From the NCBI RefSeq assembly GCF_015832195.1, contig NC_052026.1:18757013-18821012 (forward strand): a stretch of DNA of 64,000 bases. Direction: 5' to 3'. Numbering within the stretch: position 1 is the first letter of the stretch; the number at the start of each line of letters is the position of its first letter. The notes under the pieces were generated by a model. That model was not told where the DNA came from. It did not search any database and worked only from the letters and a program-made list of their open reading frames with translations. Of this stretch, positions 35,011 through 46,340 are shown piece after piece. The position numbers were made by a program, and so were the translations under genes. Source of the stretch: Motacilla alba alba (Eukaryota; Chordata; Aves; Passeriformes; Motacillidae).

Positions 35011-35056
35011 CCGCCGCTGTTTTGATGTGCGGCACAAAGCCGGGAGAGCTTTCCAT
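35011..35056 (-). CDS. GSE1: Candidate alternative first coding exon (MESSPGFVPHIKTAA + split codon)
   Basis: On the minus strand an ATG at 35056 (G at +4) reads MESSPGFVPHIKTAA and leaves one base (G) before the donor GCGG|GTAGGTATT at 35010. The exon lies in an AT-rich, non-repetitive stretch (34990-35260) that looks conserved. The frame stays open upstream of the ATG for about 20 codons, but without another ATG. It ends with one base over, like the candidates at 8773, 23691 and 41595, and the split codon would again be glycine if the next exon starts with GT. The donor is GTAGGT rather than GTAAGT, somewhat weaker than the others. Gene assignment is inferred from the shared phase and strand. 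Confidence 0.45.
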
Positions 35057-35059
35057 GTA

Positions 35060-35259
35060 ACATGATAAAAGCAAGTCCCCAGCCAGCACAATTATTTGAT
35101 AATTCTCCCTTAACACCCATCAAATTAAAGCAATGTCCAAGGGCTGCCTGAAGTGGCACTGATAGGTATTAAACTTTAATGAGATTTAATGGCACTGCCC
35201 TACTTTTTAAGCGCTCGGGCCTACATTTATGAACATTTAATTTCCCGGGCCCTGACCTC
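35060..35259. promoter_or_regulatory. AT-rich leader or enhancer beside the MESSPGF exon
   Basis: It contains GCACAATTATTTGATAATTC, ACCCATCAAATTAAAGCAAT, GGTATTAAACTTTAATGAGA and ATTTATGAACATTTAATTTC. It lies upstream (on the minus strand) of the candidate first exon at 35011-35056 and may be its promoter. Confidence 0.4.
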
Positions 35260-35283
35260 TTTTTTTTTTTTTTTTTTTTTTTT
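35260..35283. repeat. Poly-T tract (24)
   Basis: A homopolymer run followed by CCCCTTTTCCCC. On the minus strand it is poly-A, without an attached retroelement body that I can recognise. Confidence 0.9.
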
Positions 35284-35990
35284 CCCCTTTTCCCCATGGC
35301 CTCCCCTCCCTGCCTGGGAGCACAGCTGGATTCTGTTAGCTCTGGCAGCCACCCCGACCCGGGATGCTCGGGATGCTCGGCCAGCCCTGAGCCCATGGAA
35401 ATCTCCAGGCATTGCAGGGTGAGAGCTTGACTCCTGCAGGGAGTTGAGCAGGGAGGGGGAGCCCAGGGAAAAGGGGGGATGCAGATGTGATTCACCAGCA
35501 GCAAACACAGCCAAGTTTATGGAATGACTTAATTAATTTGCTCTTGGGATGAAATGACACCGCGGGTCCCAGTGGTTGGAGGGGCCTCATCCTGCTGCAA
35601 TGGTTTTGTTCAGGCACCCCTGAAAAATAGGTGTGCCCCCACTGCAAACACACTGTGCCAGGGCAAATTTGAGGGGTGAGACCCCTCGACGCCCCCAGGG
35701 ACAGAGCACAGCCCACTGCTCCAGTTTATTGCTGCCCTCTAGTGTGTATGGGACAGCCCAGGCCTGCTGTCACTTGTCCCCCTGGCCACTTGGCCACCTA
35801 CATGCTGCGTCACAAATGGGGACAGCTGATGAGATGCTCAGAGCCCTGACAGACAGGGTACCAGGGGGATACCAGGGTACCAGGGAGAACCACCTCAGCA
35901 CCCCAAAATCCCACCAACACAGCTGCAAGATGGGCACCGTGGCACAGGCTGGCACCAGCGACACAAGGCATCACCTCCTGCCCCACAGCA

Positions 35991-36119
35991 TGGCAAGGAC
36001 AGGTTTGATGGGGCTTGGAGCAACCTGGACTAGTGGAAGGTGTCCCTGGACATGGCAGGGGGTGGAACGAGAGGAGCTTTGAGGTCACTTCCAACTCGAA
36101 CTACCCTGTGATTCTATGG
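35991..36119 (+). mobile_element. CR1 LINE 3'-end fragment
   Basis: It matches the CR1 tail: GGGGCTTGGAGCAACCTGGA, CTAGTGGAAGGTGTCCCTGG, ACATGGCAGGGGGTGGAACG, then CTTCCAACTCGAACTACCCT and the end GTGATTCTATGGT. It is in plus orientation and shorter but less decayed at the 3' end than the copy at 26426. Confidence 0.9.
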
Positions 36120-36429
36120 TCCTGGTGGGATACAGGATGCAGCATTCCCTACACCGGGAGTACCAACCATGAAGAGGGGCTGCTGCCATGGGTGACCACT
36201 CAGGCATGAGGGTTAGAGAAACTGAGGCACACACCAAAGCAGCCAGGATTCTGAGCTGGAAACGTCCCTCTCCTGCCTTCCCAGCACCCACCTCAACTGC
36301 AGGGAGCCCAGCAGCAGGAATGCAAAGGCAGGGCAATAAAAGGGAGCGTTATCAAGCGCCAGCAGAGCTGACAGCTCAGGGAGGAGAGCAGGGAGGGAGG
36401 GAAAGGAACAGAAAGGGAAAAAAAAAAAA

Positions 36430-36830
36430 CCCCACCCTTAACCCCGAGATCACTTATCATTCAGGCTGCATCACGCATCTAGAAAGTGCAGACACAAAAA
36501 TGTAATGTCATAACATTCGCAGTTCAATAACCTTTGCTTCACGAGACGGCTTGAACTGTCAGAGGAGCTGGAAGGTAAATATTTCAGCGCCCAGGCACTG
36601 AATGCAAAGGCGTGGGGAGGGGGTCGGCCTCGGCTTCCCCAGCTCGCCTCGACACGTTCAAATATCCCCCGCCATAAATCCCGGCCGGCGCTGGGGAAAG
36701 GCCGTGGCGCGGATAAAATACGAGCAGATATAAAGCCAGACACCTTTATTGTTCGGCAAAGTCTTCCAACAAGTTATGAACCCGCAGCTTGACCCTAACC
36801 CATCATCTTGTTATACAGCGGAAACAAAGG
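36430..36830. promoter_or_regulatory. Long conserved-looking element
   Basis: Unique sequence with GAGATCACTTATCATTCAGG, AAATGTAATGTCATAACATT, GTTCAATAACCTTTGCTTC, GGAAGGTAAATATTTCAGC, CACCTTTATTGTTCGGC (SOX-like) and GCGGAAACAAAGGC. It resembles an ultraconserved enhancer split by a GC-rich middle (36600-36700). Confidence 0.44.
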
Positions 36831-36999
36831 CAGCGCCGGGAGCCGGGGCTGGAGAGGGGCAGGATGCGGGTGGGAAGGAGGAAAACCCAGCCTGCCTCCT
36901 CCACGGGGGATAGCTGGGTGTAATTCATCCCTAAACCCCACATCTACCAGGCTCCAGGCTGCCTGCGGGGAGCAGACCCCGCGTTAGCCCCTTGCAAGG

Positions 37000-39900
37000 A
37001 GCCTCCCTGCCAGGTTCAAGGGTACAGAATTCCCTTGGCCGGGGTTAACAGGAGCGGGACCCGGCAAACACCGCTTAACCAGGGCGGCTCCTGCGCCATG
37101 CAGGCAGGAGGAAGGAGATTGCACAGCCAAGAACCAACGGCTGCAGGGGGGTGGCAAACCAGTGAGGGATCCAAAGGGGAGCAGAGCGATTTCCCAATGG
37201 CGGAAAATCCCCTAAGAGCACTGGGAAGGTGCTGGCACCAGGGCTGGGCACGCAAAGGGACAGCGCGGCACAGCGGGCAGTCCGAGGCGGCTGCACGGCA
37301 CAGTGGGCAGCGGCCTGGTGTCCAAACCAGCTGCATGGCACGGTACAGCACAGCACGGTGGGCAACAGCAGCGCCAAGCATCTGGCACGTCCCCTGCATG
37401 GCGCACGCCGCGCGGACCTCCCCGCTCCAACTGCACGGCACAGCTGGGGACAGCCAGAGCCACCTGCCTGCAGCTGGGCTGGCTCTGCCACGGCGCTGGG
37501 GAACAGCAGGGGAGCGGGACACCCCAGTGCCAAGCAGGGAGGGCATCAAAGGGGGCACGGCCGCGGTGAGGAACAGTTAAACGGCCCCCGCCCGCACGGG
37601 GCGTGCGGCAACAGGCACCATCACACCCTGCCCAAACACCTGCTACCGCCGCGCTGGCACGGGGCGAGCGCCCGGGGCGGGCACGGAGCGGCGGCGGCAG
37701 CGGGGAGCACGCCAGGGCCCGCAGCGAGAAGCGGCATGTCTGCGCTTGGCAGCACAACAGAGAGCAGGTGACAAGCGCGCCGGCGGTCGCTTTATTACAG
37801 GAAGCCAGCACGCAAGCATCTGACGCCGCGCTGCCCGGAGAGAAAATAAAACACCCCCCTCCCCTGCTATTAACAATCCCTCTGCGGGCGCGGGAGAAGG
37901 GCCCCCGGATGCGGGGGGTGGGTGCCCTGCTGCAAAATGATGGCCCGGTGGCATCGCAGCTCAGCCTCCCCCTCCGCATCACTCCCAAGGCCAAGTAAAT
38001 CCCAAGGGAGTAAAATTATGTGTGTGTGCACAAACATTTTTCCTCGGCAAACACTCCCCGAGACAACAAAATCAGCCGCCCCTGCACCCGCTCCCGCGCC
38101 GCCCCGCTCCTCTGACCCAGCAATTAGAGGCAGGCATTAATATTTAAATATTGCCAGCTCGGGAGAAAGGAAATCAAATAAAACACGCCAGCGTGCTGGC
38201 AGCACATCCAGCTCCTGCTCCATCGCCTCAAAGAGGGTGCACGGCAGCAGGGGGGGTGCCGTGCCACGCTGCTGGGGACACCAGGGTATTGATGTCACAA
38301 GGGGAACCCCCTTTCTGGGCCAAATCAGGGTGAGCAAGGAGGCAGTGAGCAAATGGTGAGCAAGCAGCAGTGATGTTGCCTGCTCAGCTAGGGGGTTTCA
38401 AAGGAACCCCCACCCCCCAATGACCATGTTTTGGGGCTCCCACTCCCTCCCAGCCACCAAGCACCCACCTGCAGGGTGCTGGGGACACACACATTCAGGC
38501 TGTACCCCCCCCGGGAGCCACCCCCCGGTCCCGCGGGTGCTTGGAGGCGGCGCTGGCCCAGCAAAGAGGATTTACTGCTCAACGCAAGGGGCTTTAGAGG
38601 CAATAACTTTCCCTCCTCTTGACTTAAATGGATTTGAAACTTCAAAAAGGATCGAAGGGGCAGGCTGCCAAGCGGCCGCCCCCAAGGGCTGACCCCGCAG
38701 GGGCTGGGGGGGCCGAGGGGGGGCTGCGAGCCCAGCCAGGGCCAACGGCCGTGGCAGATAAGGGGTGGGGGGGCCCAGAAGGCCCCGAGATAAGGCGGCC
38801 GCCGTTACGGGCGCGGGAGCTCTGGGGCGCTTCCTCCCGCCCCGCGGTGCAACCGCCGGCGGGCAGTGGGGTGCCGGGCTGGGGGGACATGGGGGGGACG
38901 TGGGGCAGCCCATGGGGCATGAAGCACGAGGCACGGCAAGGACCAGTTCAAGGGCAATCCCCCTGGCAGCATGCCCGGGCAGCCGCCGCAGGCCAAGCTC
39001 TGTCCCGGCTGCTCCTTCTCGGGGCTTGGCAGGGCTGCCCCACGGCCCCTCGGGGGCACCCAGCACCCCACAGGTGGGTGATGCACCCCAGCATTGCCAG
39101 AACACGGCGGTCTGGGGTGGGTGCCCCCACTGGGCCGTGATGGCACAGACCATCTGCTGCTGCCCACAGTAAGGCCAGGCCTTACACCCAGAGCTGGCGG
39201 CAGTGCCAGGGCTCCGGGACAGAGGTGTGACCCATGGCACCGTGCCCTGCTGTGGGGGAGAGCCCCACCACCTCCCACACGGCTGGCGCAGGCACAAACC
39301 CCCCAGGAACAGCCCCTCCAGGCCTCAACCTCCCATGGGCCAGACACCGGCTGAGGGAGAGGGCTGGGAACAAACAGAGGAGCAGCGATTAAAACCACCC
39401 CCCTCCTCAAGCTGCCCCCCCAACCTGTACCCCTGTCCCAGCCACTGGCGTGCCAGCAAGGAATAAACTGTCCTGCGTCCTTCGGCACCCCCCCTGCGCC
39501 CCCCGGCAGCCTGGCCCCCCGCCAAAGCCACCATCTCCTCGCTGCAGCTCCCTGCCCCGCAGCCAACACGCTCACCCCCCTGCGCCGGCCAGAACAGGCC
39601 CGTGTGTGCACACGGGGGACGTGCAGGCACACGCACCCCGCGTGCCCCCAGCCAGGGGTCACCGCGCTCAGCGCGCAGCGCTTCACACCCCGGGCTTGTG
39701 CAACGCTCACACTCGCGCACGCAGAGACACGCGTGTGCTCGCAGGCAGCCCCCCCTGCACAGAGACCCCCCCAGCCCTGCGAGACCCGCCGGCCTCGGCC
39801 GGCCAGCCCTGCCAGGTTACACCGGCGGGTTACACAAACGGGGCGCACACGCAGCCGGGCGCACGCTCGCCTCGCTCACACCCACAAACCACACGGGCTC

Positions 39901-40730
39901 ACCCCGGTGCTCGCCGGCGCACGCGCGCCCTTGCAGGAAGAGGCGCTGGCTTCCCGCTGCCTTTTCCCTCCATTAACTCCCTCCCTGGATCTGGATCCTG
40001 CTCGTGGCCCAGCGGGCACCCACACGGCGCCCACAGCTCCGTGCCCTCAGCCACGGGAGGAGGATGGGGGTGAGGATGAAGAGAGAGGGGCACTCATCCC
40101 TGCTGCTCCGAGCGCTGGCAGCGGGCGCTCGCCCGGGGCTTGGGGACAGATGCCACCAATGGGGCACTTGATTGACAGATACCACCCGTTGGGGACTGGC
40201 ACCCGTGTCACCGTGCAAAGCACACGCGGGCGCTAGCAGGGCACGGTGAGCCGGCAGCCCCGGGGCGAAGGGCACGGCAGGCAGCACAGGCAGGGCTGGA
40301 AGAGCCAGGACGGAGCAGGGCAATAAAGGCGGAGGCAGGCGAGACGCCGGGGCCGCGGCATCACCCCGGCACAGGGTGCGGTGCCTGGGATCCCCGCGTC
40401 CGGCTCAGTCAGCAACACGGTCCCTCCCCAGCTCCAGAGGTCCTGGGTGTCCAGAAATATTGGTGGGTAAACTGAGGCACGGCCCCACGCTACACCCTGT
40501 GTGCCTGCATCGAGAGATGAGCAGGCAGCGAGGCAAGGAGAAGGGACAAGGTCAGGGCCACCCCGTGCCCTGCCAGCCATGGGAAATGACCCCAAGGGTG
40601 TCTCTGGAATGTGGGTCATGGGGACTGAGCACCTCAGTTGGCACCAGACCCTGAGGCCACAGAACCCAGAGGGTCTCATCTCCCCACAAGATTCCCCGGC
40701 TGGATGCCCAACTCCAAAGCAACCTCCATT
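37000..40730. other. GC-rich gene-free stretch
   Basis: It holds a loose CACGGCACAG-type repeat (37230-37450), CpG-dense DNA (37560-37760), an AT-rich patch (38120-38190, TTAATATTTAAATATTGCC) and a CA/GT-rich tract (39600-39900). No paired splice sites are seen. Confidence 0.4.
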
Positions 40731-40734
40731 TTCC

Positions 40735-41456
40735 ACACCATGGGGTCCCCCAAGGCCAGAGTGACCTCTGTCCACAACATCACAAGGCACCTGAAGCTCG
40801 GGGTGACCTCTGTCCCACCATGATGGGGTACCCCTCCACCAGGGTGACCTCCACTCCTCACACAGTAGGGGCCTCCAAGCCAAAGGCAACTTCCATCCTC
40901 CAGGCCACAGGGTCCCCCTGCCTCAGGGGGGGACGGTGACAACAGTGACCCCCAAAGCTCAGGGTGACCACCACCCTCTGTGTCATGGATCCCCCAAATC
41001 TGGGGTGACATCAGTCCGCACACAATGGGGTCCCCAAATTCCATCCCCCACATCACAGGGAACCCCAACCCCAGGACAACCGTGGGGTCTCTCAACCCCA
41101 GGGTGACCTTGGTCTCCCAAACCATGGGTTCCTCCAGACCCAGGGCGACCTCTGTTCCCCTCGCAACGGGGTTCCCCAAACTGGGGCGATCTCCATCCCC
41201 CATACCATGGGTTCCCCTAAACACAGGGCGACCTCTGCCCCTTACACCATGAGGTCCCCCAACCCCAGGGTGACCTCCATTCACCAAACAACCGTGCCCC
41301 CAAATCCCAGGCGACCTCCACCCCCTACAGCATGGGGTCCCCCGACCCCAGGGTGACCTCCACCCCCCACAGCACAGTCTCTCCCAGCGCCAGGGTGACC
41401 TCTGTCCCCCCCACCACAGGGTCCCCCGACCCCCGGGTGACCTCCATCCCCCACGC
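40735..41456. repeat. 42-base minisatellite, about 17 copies
   Basis: The unit is near CATGGGGTCCCCCGACCCCA followed by GGGTGACCTCCACCCCCCAC and AG. Copies at the high-coordinate end (41260-41456) are most alike. Because 42 is a multiple of three, a 304-codon minus frame (GDPMVWGMEVTLGLG-like) stays open; it is an artefact. It lies just downstream, on the minus strand, of the MEERSPRW exon. Confidence 0.93.
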
Positions 41457-41594
41457 CAGCAGAGGGGCTGGGGAGGGATTGCGAGCGGCGGGATCACACC
41501 AGCCCCATCCCACCCCTCCAGCACAACTCCTCCCCGGGGGGGGGGGACCCCGCTGCCCCCTCCCCACGGCGCTGCCGGGGGGGGAATCACTCAC

Positions 41595-41634
41595 CCGCGG
41601 GCCGCGCTGTCCAACGGGGGCTGCGCTCCTCCAT
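41595..41634 (-). CDS. GSE1: Candidate alternative first coding exon (MEERSPRWTARPA + split codon)
   Basis: On the minus strand an ATG at 41634 (G at +4) reads MEERSPRWTARPA and leaves one base (G) before the donor GCGG|GTGAGTGAT at 41594. The sequence upstream (to about 41960) is a CpG-rich block with short GGCTC repeats, as in a CpG-island 5' leader. A second minus donor lies at 41763 within the same island (CCCCCG|GTGAGTCAC). The exon phase equals that of the other candidate first exons, so it could join the same downstream exon with a split glycine. It lies just beside the 42-base minisatellite at 40735-41456, which on this strand is at the start of the following intron. Confidence 0.43.
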
Positions 41635-41960
41635 GGGCAGCGCCGGGGGGAGCGGAGCGGAGCCGAGCCGAGCCGAGCCGTGCCGAGCCTTCCCCCGCCG
41701 CTTCCTGCTTCCCTCGGCGCCCGCCCGCCGCCCCGAGAGCCGCACGGCTGGAGCGTGACTCACCGGGGGCCGGGCCGGGCAGGGCAGGGCAGGGCGGCGG
41801 GGGCGGGGGCGGCGGGCACCGGGAGCGAGGCACGGGGCGCTCCGAAAACAGGGATGCTGGAAGTGGGGTGGAACCCACCCACCCGCCCGGACCACCGGGA
41901 ATTCACCGGGAATGGGGGTCCCGTCCCCCCCCCCCCTTGCGGGGGGTCCCGCGTGGTCTC
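41595..41960 (-). promoter_or_regulatory. CpG-rich promoter candidate around the MEERSPRW exon
   Basis: The block has dense CpG, GGCTC repeats and GGGGCGGG-type Sp1 motifs, plus a TGAGTCA (AP-1-like) site at the second minus donor (41757-41763). It covers the leader of the candidate first exon at 41595-41634. No TATA box is evident. Confidence 0.4.
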
Positions 41961-42769
41961 CGTCCCTCCGCAGCATGCCAAGAATTAGGGTGATGGGGAT
42001 TCGATCCTGATCACGGCGCACAGGTGACCCCCCCCTCGAATGTAGAGATGGGGGGATGCCTGTGCCAGGCACTGATGGGGGCAAGGGGTTGGGGTGGCAG
42101 CCAGGCCTTTGACCCCCACCCCAAAACTGCTCCAAGACACCCTGGAGCTGTGGGGTGCCAGCGTGGCCCAGCACCCAGGGTGGCCCTGAGCCCAGACCCT
42201 GCAGAAATAAGGGGTGCTCCCAGGACAGCCCCCTTGGCACCCCCTGCACGAGGAGTGGGAGGGGGAACAGCACCGTCCCTCCCAGGTGGGGATGGTGGTG
42301 GTCACCCCTGTGCCATCCCACCACCACCTGGGCTTGGGGACACCGGTGACACGAGTGGGGTGGGGCTCAGCCCACTCGCACAGGAGGAAGTTGCCCATCA
42401 TTCAGCGGCCACATCAGTCGGCTCCACGTGCCAGACAGGCTCGGCTGGCTCGGACAGGCCAGACCCCCACCTCCCTGGGCAGGAAGGAGGCTTCGGTGAG
42501 GAATCTCGTCCTGGCACTGCCAGCCATGAACTGGCATCTCTGCAGGAGGAGACACAGCCCATGACAGGGACACCCAGCCGTCCCCAAACTAACTGCCACA
42601 CCACCACACACGCCACCCCCAAAATTCTTTCCCAGCTCACCCTCGCCTCTGCATCCCCTCCATCCTCCTCCTCTTCCTCCAGCAGGCCCCAGTGCCCGCC
42701 ACGCCGGTGCTGCTGCCACGGTGCCGCTGCTGCCCGCCACCCCCCCACCCTCCTCGTGCTTCCCCCCCC

Positions 42770-42960
42770 CCCCCCAACTCCCTTTTCCCGTTCTATTTTA
42801 AATTTTTATTGCATTCTTTTTAAAGAATACAGAGGAACAAATGCCCTTATCAGCAATTCTCACAAGGTATAAAGAGCCGCTTTTATCTCCTGCCTTTACT
42901 AATCTAGAGCGAGCCAATGCCTGTTAATTTTTTAATTTTCCTGGTGAATGCATTTGTGGT
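42770..42960. promoter_or_regulatory. AT-rich conserved-looking element
   Basis: It contains CTATTTTAAATTTTTATTGC, CTTTTTAAAGAATACAG and TGTTAATTTTTTAATTTTCC. Candidate enhancer. Confidence 0.33.
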
Positions 42961-44328
42961 TCCGTCAGCATCCATCCGGACACGCACGCAGGATCCCCTC
43001 GGCATCCCAGCCCAACCACCCTGGCATGGCAATGACACCGTGCTGGCAGAGCAGTGGCTCATGGTTTGGCAACCACAGAGGGATTTTGTGCACCGGGTAG
43101 TCCCGTGTGTCACATGAAGCTCAGCAGGACACCCCGGGATGTGTCACCACCCCCAAGATACGGAGGTGCTCCCACAGATGCCAGCCTGGCTCTGCCTGGC
43201 CACAGGGAGCACTGACATTGTGGGTCTCCATGCTCAGCACGGGGATAGATGCCATGCCAAGCCGTCCAGCTGTCATTGTCACCCTCTCTGGGCCGAGGTC
43301 CCCGCAGGGGCAAAGGGGGGGTCACCCCTGTGTCCCCCCCCGGAAGGGACGCAGCGCAGGCTGCCCGCACAGCAGGGCTGGGAGCGCAGCAGCCGGACGC
43401 GGCGCGCAGATGAGATGTGGCAGGCGTGTAACAAGCCATTAGTCACTGTCACCTTTGCCCGGCAGCCACTGGCAGGGTAATAAATCCCGGGCTGACTCCA
43501 GCGGGCCCGTTCCAGGCCACGGCTCCCAGCTTGCCTCCACGCCACTGCCGGCTGGGCTGTGAGCAGCCTGTAAATGCATCCCGGCCCCCCCGGGGGACAC
43601 AGCGCCTTGCGGGGTCCCCAAACCGTGGCCAGATCCCTGCGGGGCTGATCGATGGGTGACACGGGCCACCGCATTCCCGAGAAGTATCCTTCTTAGGGAA
43701 TGTGAGGGGTCACAAATCCCCGGCACCAAGCAGCCCCCTGGCCCTGCAGGCTGCCCCTCGGCTCTCCCTGCCTGCCCCAGCTTCCCGCCCGCTGCACCTT
43801 GCGGTTCCTGACTCTTCCCAGCCCAACGCCAGGAACCGGCATCGGCGGCTGTTACCGGATCAAAGGAGCCTGGCATGGCCCAGCACAACACGGCCCGGCG
43901 CGCCCGCCGGGAAGGGCTGGCAAACAAGCCGGTCCAGGGAGGCGGCAGGCGGGAAGCACGCGTGATACCTCTCCTAAAAATGCTGCTGCTCCTGACGGAC
44001 AGGGCGGCCGAGTCCCTGGAGCCGCGGTCCATCCCAGCCCCGGGGGCCCCCCAGCTCCCCAGCACAGCCAGCCCAACACCGCGGCTCTCCCTGGCGCCCA
44101 CGGCCTGACTCACGGCCCCGGGGACGGCGGGCAGGGACTGCGGTGCTGTCGGGGTCACCTTCCCAGCGGGGCTGCGGCTGTTGGATCCCAACCCCAAGCC
44201 TCTGGGCATGAGCCTTCACCAGGAGTCCCAAGCAGCACATTGGGCTGATGGTCACCCTACAGTGGGACGGGGGACATCCCTTGGGAATGGCAGCCTTGTA
44301 CCCTCCCGTATCCCCCCGCATCACCTAC
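42960..44328. other. GC-rich gene-free stretch
   Basis: Unique GC-rich sequence directly downstream on the minus strand of the 44446 exon. No further splice pair is seen. Confidence 0.4.
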
Positions 44329-44445
44329 TTGTGGCTCCAGCGTCCGCACCCTCCGCATCCAAAGGCGTCCGCTGGCCGATGTCCGGGACAGCGCTGCCCG
44401 TTCCCGGGCTCTCCCCGGCGCTGGCCGCTCGGTGCCGGGACTCAC
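44329..44445 (-). CDS. Possible in-frame extension of the 44446 exon (alternative donor)
   Basis: After GCGGCCG the frame continues open for 39 codons (starting GESRHRAASAGESPG and ending DAEGADAGAT) to a weaker donor, CCACAA|GTAGGTGATG, at 44328. The extension is exactly 117 bases, so either donor gives the same phase. Past this donor the frame stops at once, at a TGA inside the donor sequence. Use of this donor is only a possibility. Confidence 0.22.
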
Positions 44446-44491
44446 CGGCCGCAGGCTTGGTGGCGGCTGTCTCCAGGGAAGAAGAGGACGC
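44446..44491 (-). CDS. GSE1: Candidate internal coding exon, 46 bases (ASSSSLETAATKPAA)
   Basis: On the minus strand a textbook acceptor (pyrimidine-rich, ending GCTTCTCTTCCAG) precedes a 46-base exon reading ASSSSLETAATKPAA, with one base left before the donor GGCCG|GTGAGTCCC at 44445. It starts in phase 0 and ends with one base over, the same end phase as the four candidate first exons, so it could replace them as the exon joined to the shared downstream exon. A second possible donor 117 bases (39 codons) further on (CCACAA|GTAGGTGATG, exon end 44329) keeps the same phase and the frame stays open, so a longer in-frame version is possible. There is no ATG here; it needs an upstream coding exon, for which 51176-51221 fits exactly. 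Good splice signals on both sides make this the best-supported internal exon. Confidence 0.5.
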
Positions 44492-45199
44492 CTGGAAGAG
44501 AAGCAGGACAGAGACTCAGCGCCGTTGCCTCTCCCGGTCGGAGCAGCGCCGGCACGGGTGGGGGGCACGGGGGGGTTCGGGGCGCACAGACACAAGATGC
44601 TTTTGTTTTCCTGCCGCCCGGTGCACGTGGCCAGCACGGGAGCCGCACGCCAGGCCAGCCGCGGGGCTACAGCTGGATCCGGCCGATGGCTCCCAGCGCA
44701 GCCAGACAAGAAAGGCTGCAGGGGGGGTGAGGACATGAATCAAAGCCGCGTCCCCTCGCCCGCCGGCGGCAGCTGGCCGGTTAGGCAGCTCCCGATTACT
44801 CAACCGGGCAGTGTTTACTCGAGATCAACAACCCCCCATCGCCTTCCCTGCCAGGCGGGCGAGGGAAACGTGCTGCTGGGATGGGGATGGCATTCCCGCT
44901 GTGCCTTGTTTGGGGACAGTCCCCCTGCTCGATGCCCGGGCGCTGCTGTGGGCCGGGGTTTGTTGTAGCTGTCACCCTCCTGCCCGGGCACACAGCTTGG
45001 GCTGTCACCGCTCCTGTTTAGCTTTAATAAAGCAACAGCCAGTGGCACAACGCTCACCCCAGTGCTGTTGTGCCACCCTGGGAAAGACACACGGACAGCC
45101 CAGCTTCACAGGATGCTGCGCCCACCCCGGGCACGGTGGGGCACAGGTGACCTCCCGCTGCCACAGGTGACATCCACAGGGGACCCCATGTGCCTGATT

Positions 45200-45390
45200 T
45201 GGGGACATTAGGACCATGTTGATCTTGTTTTGCTTGGCATTACTCCCATAAACACGGAGATGGATGGTCGGCGGATGCTTTGCTGGGGAGCCCTTAGACT
45301 CAATGAGCCACGCACACGAGCGGACATATAAATTTACCGTTTGCTTCCTGGAAAGGTTTAATTTATGGAATCCATATGGCAGCGCCGCAC
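45200..45390. promoter_or_regulatory. Conserved-looking element
   Basis: It contains GACATATAAATTTACCG, GAAAGGTTTAATTTATGG and AATCCATATGGCAGC, in unique sequence. Candidate enhancer in the intron between the two internal exons. Confidence 0.35.
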
Positions 45391-46099
45391 AACCGCGAGC
45401 GCTTGGCACATCCCGTGAGTCCTCGAGTGCCACCACGTCCCAGCCCCAACTGGCGGGGTGCCACCAGCTGCCCTGGCGATGGCAGGATGTTCTTCCCTTT
45501 CCTAGTGATTAACAGAAGGTGACTTTCGCAGCGGGCAGAGGACAAGCCCAGGGATCAGGCCCCATCCCTGACAGCTTGGTGTGGGATCCCTGGAGGTGGC
45601 AGGGATGTCTCGGGGGGGAGGCCGTGCCACTGCTCCTCCTCCCAGGACAATGCCACCGGCAGCAGCAGGCAGCAATCCCCTACCTGTGGGCATGGGAAAG
45701 GCTGGGGCGCACTTTGATACCCGGAGCAACTAATCATTAATTAGCATTAATCACTCCCCATCACGTGTCACAGCAGCATTGGGCAAGACGCAGCTGGGAA
45801 GTCGCAGACCAGGGTCTCAGTGGGTAAAGTGGATTTTGACAGCTAGGCCAAGGCTGGCACCCTCCTGCTGCCCAGGGAGCCCCCCAGACCCCAACCCACC
45901 CCCCAACCCACCCATCAGCCCCACAGCACCAGCAGCCCCCACCCCCTCTGTGTTCCTGCCAAGGGATGCTGAGATGCAAAGGCACCAGAGATGGGTCCCA
46001 CCTGCCCAAGGGCAGCCGGGATCCCACCCCCCCTCACCACCCGTGTCCCCTGGGACCCCCAGGCTTTGCATGGAGCACCGGCCGCCTCCTTGCTTTAAC

Positions 46100-46340
46100 T
46101 TCACCCGGCTCTATCTGTCAGCAAATCATCCCCGGTTACACAGATAAGGAATAATTGATGCAAAGGAGCCATCTGTTTGCGAACACGGAATATCTGCTCA
46201 ATTAGGAGGAATCTGTCCACCCAGATAAAGCATGGCGGCAGCCCCTCGGAGCGGGGACCTTCCTCCCCTGCCACGTCCTCAAAGACTCACCCCCAATTAG
46301 AGGTGAGCAGGTTGATTTGGGTGCTAATTAGCTAAGCAGC
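46100..46340. promoter_or_regulatory. Conserved-looking element
   Basis: It contains GATAAGGAATAATTGATGCA (GATA-type), CTCAATTAGGAGG, CCCAATTAGAGG and GGTGCTAATTAGC. A minus donor-like GGGG|GTGAGTC near 46275 has no ATG frame worth calling. Confidence 0.33.

Noticed and set aside
40676..41590. 304-codon minus frame with repeated GDPMVW motifs
   Set aside because: It is the translation of the 42-base minisatellite.
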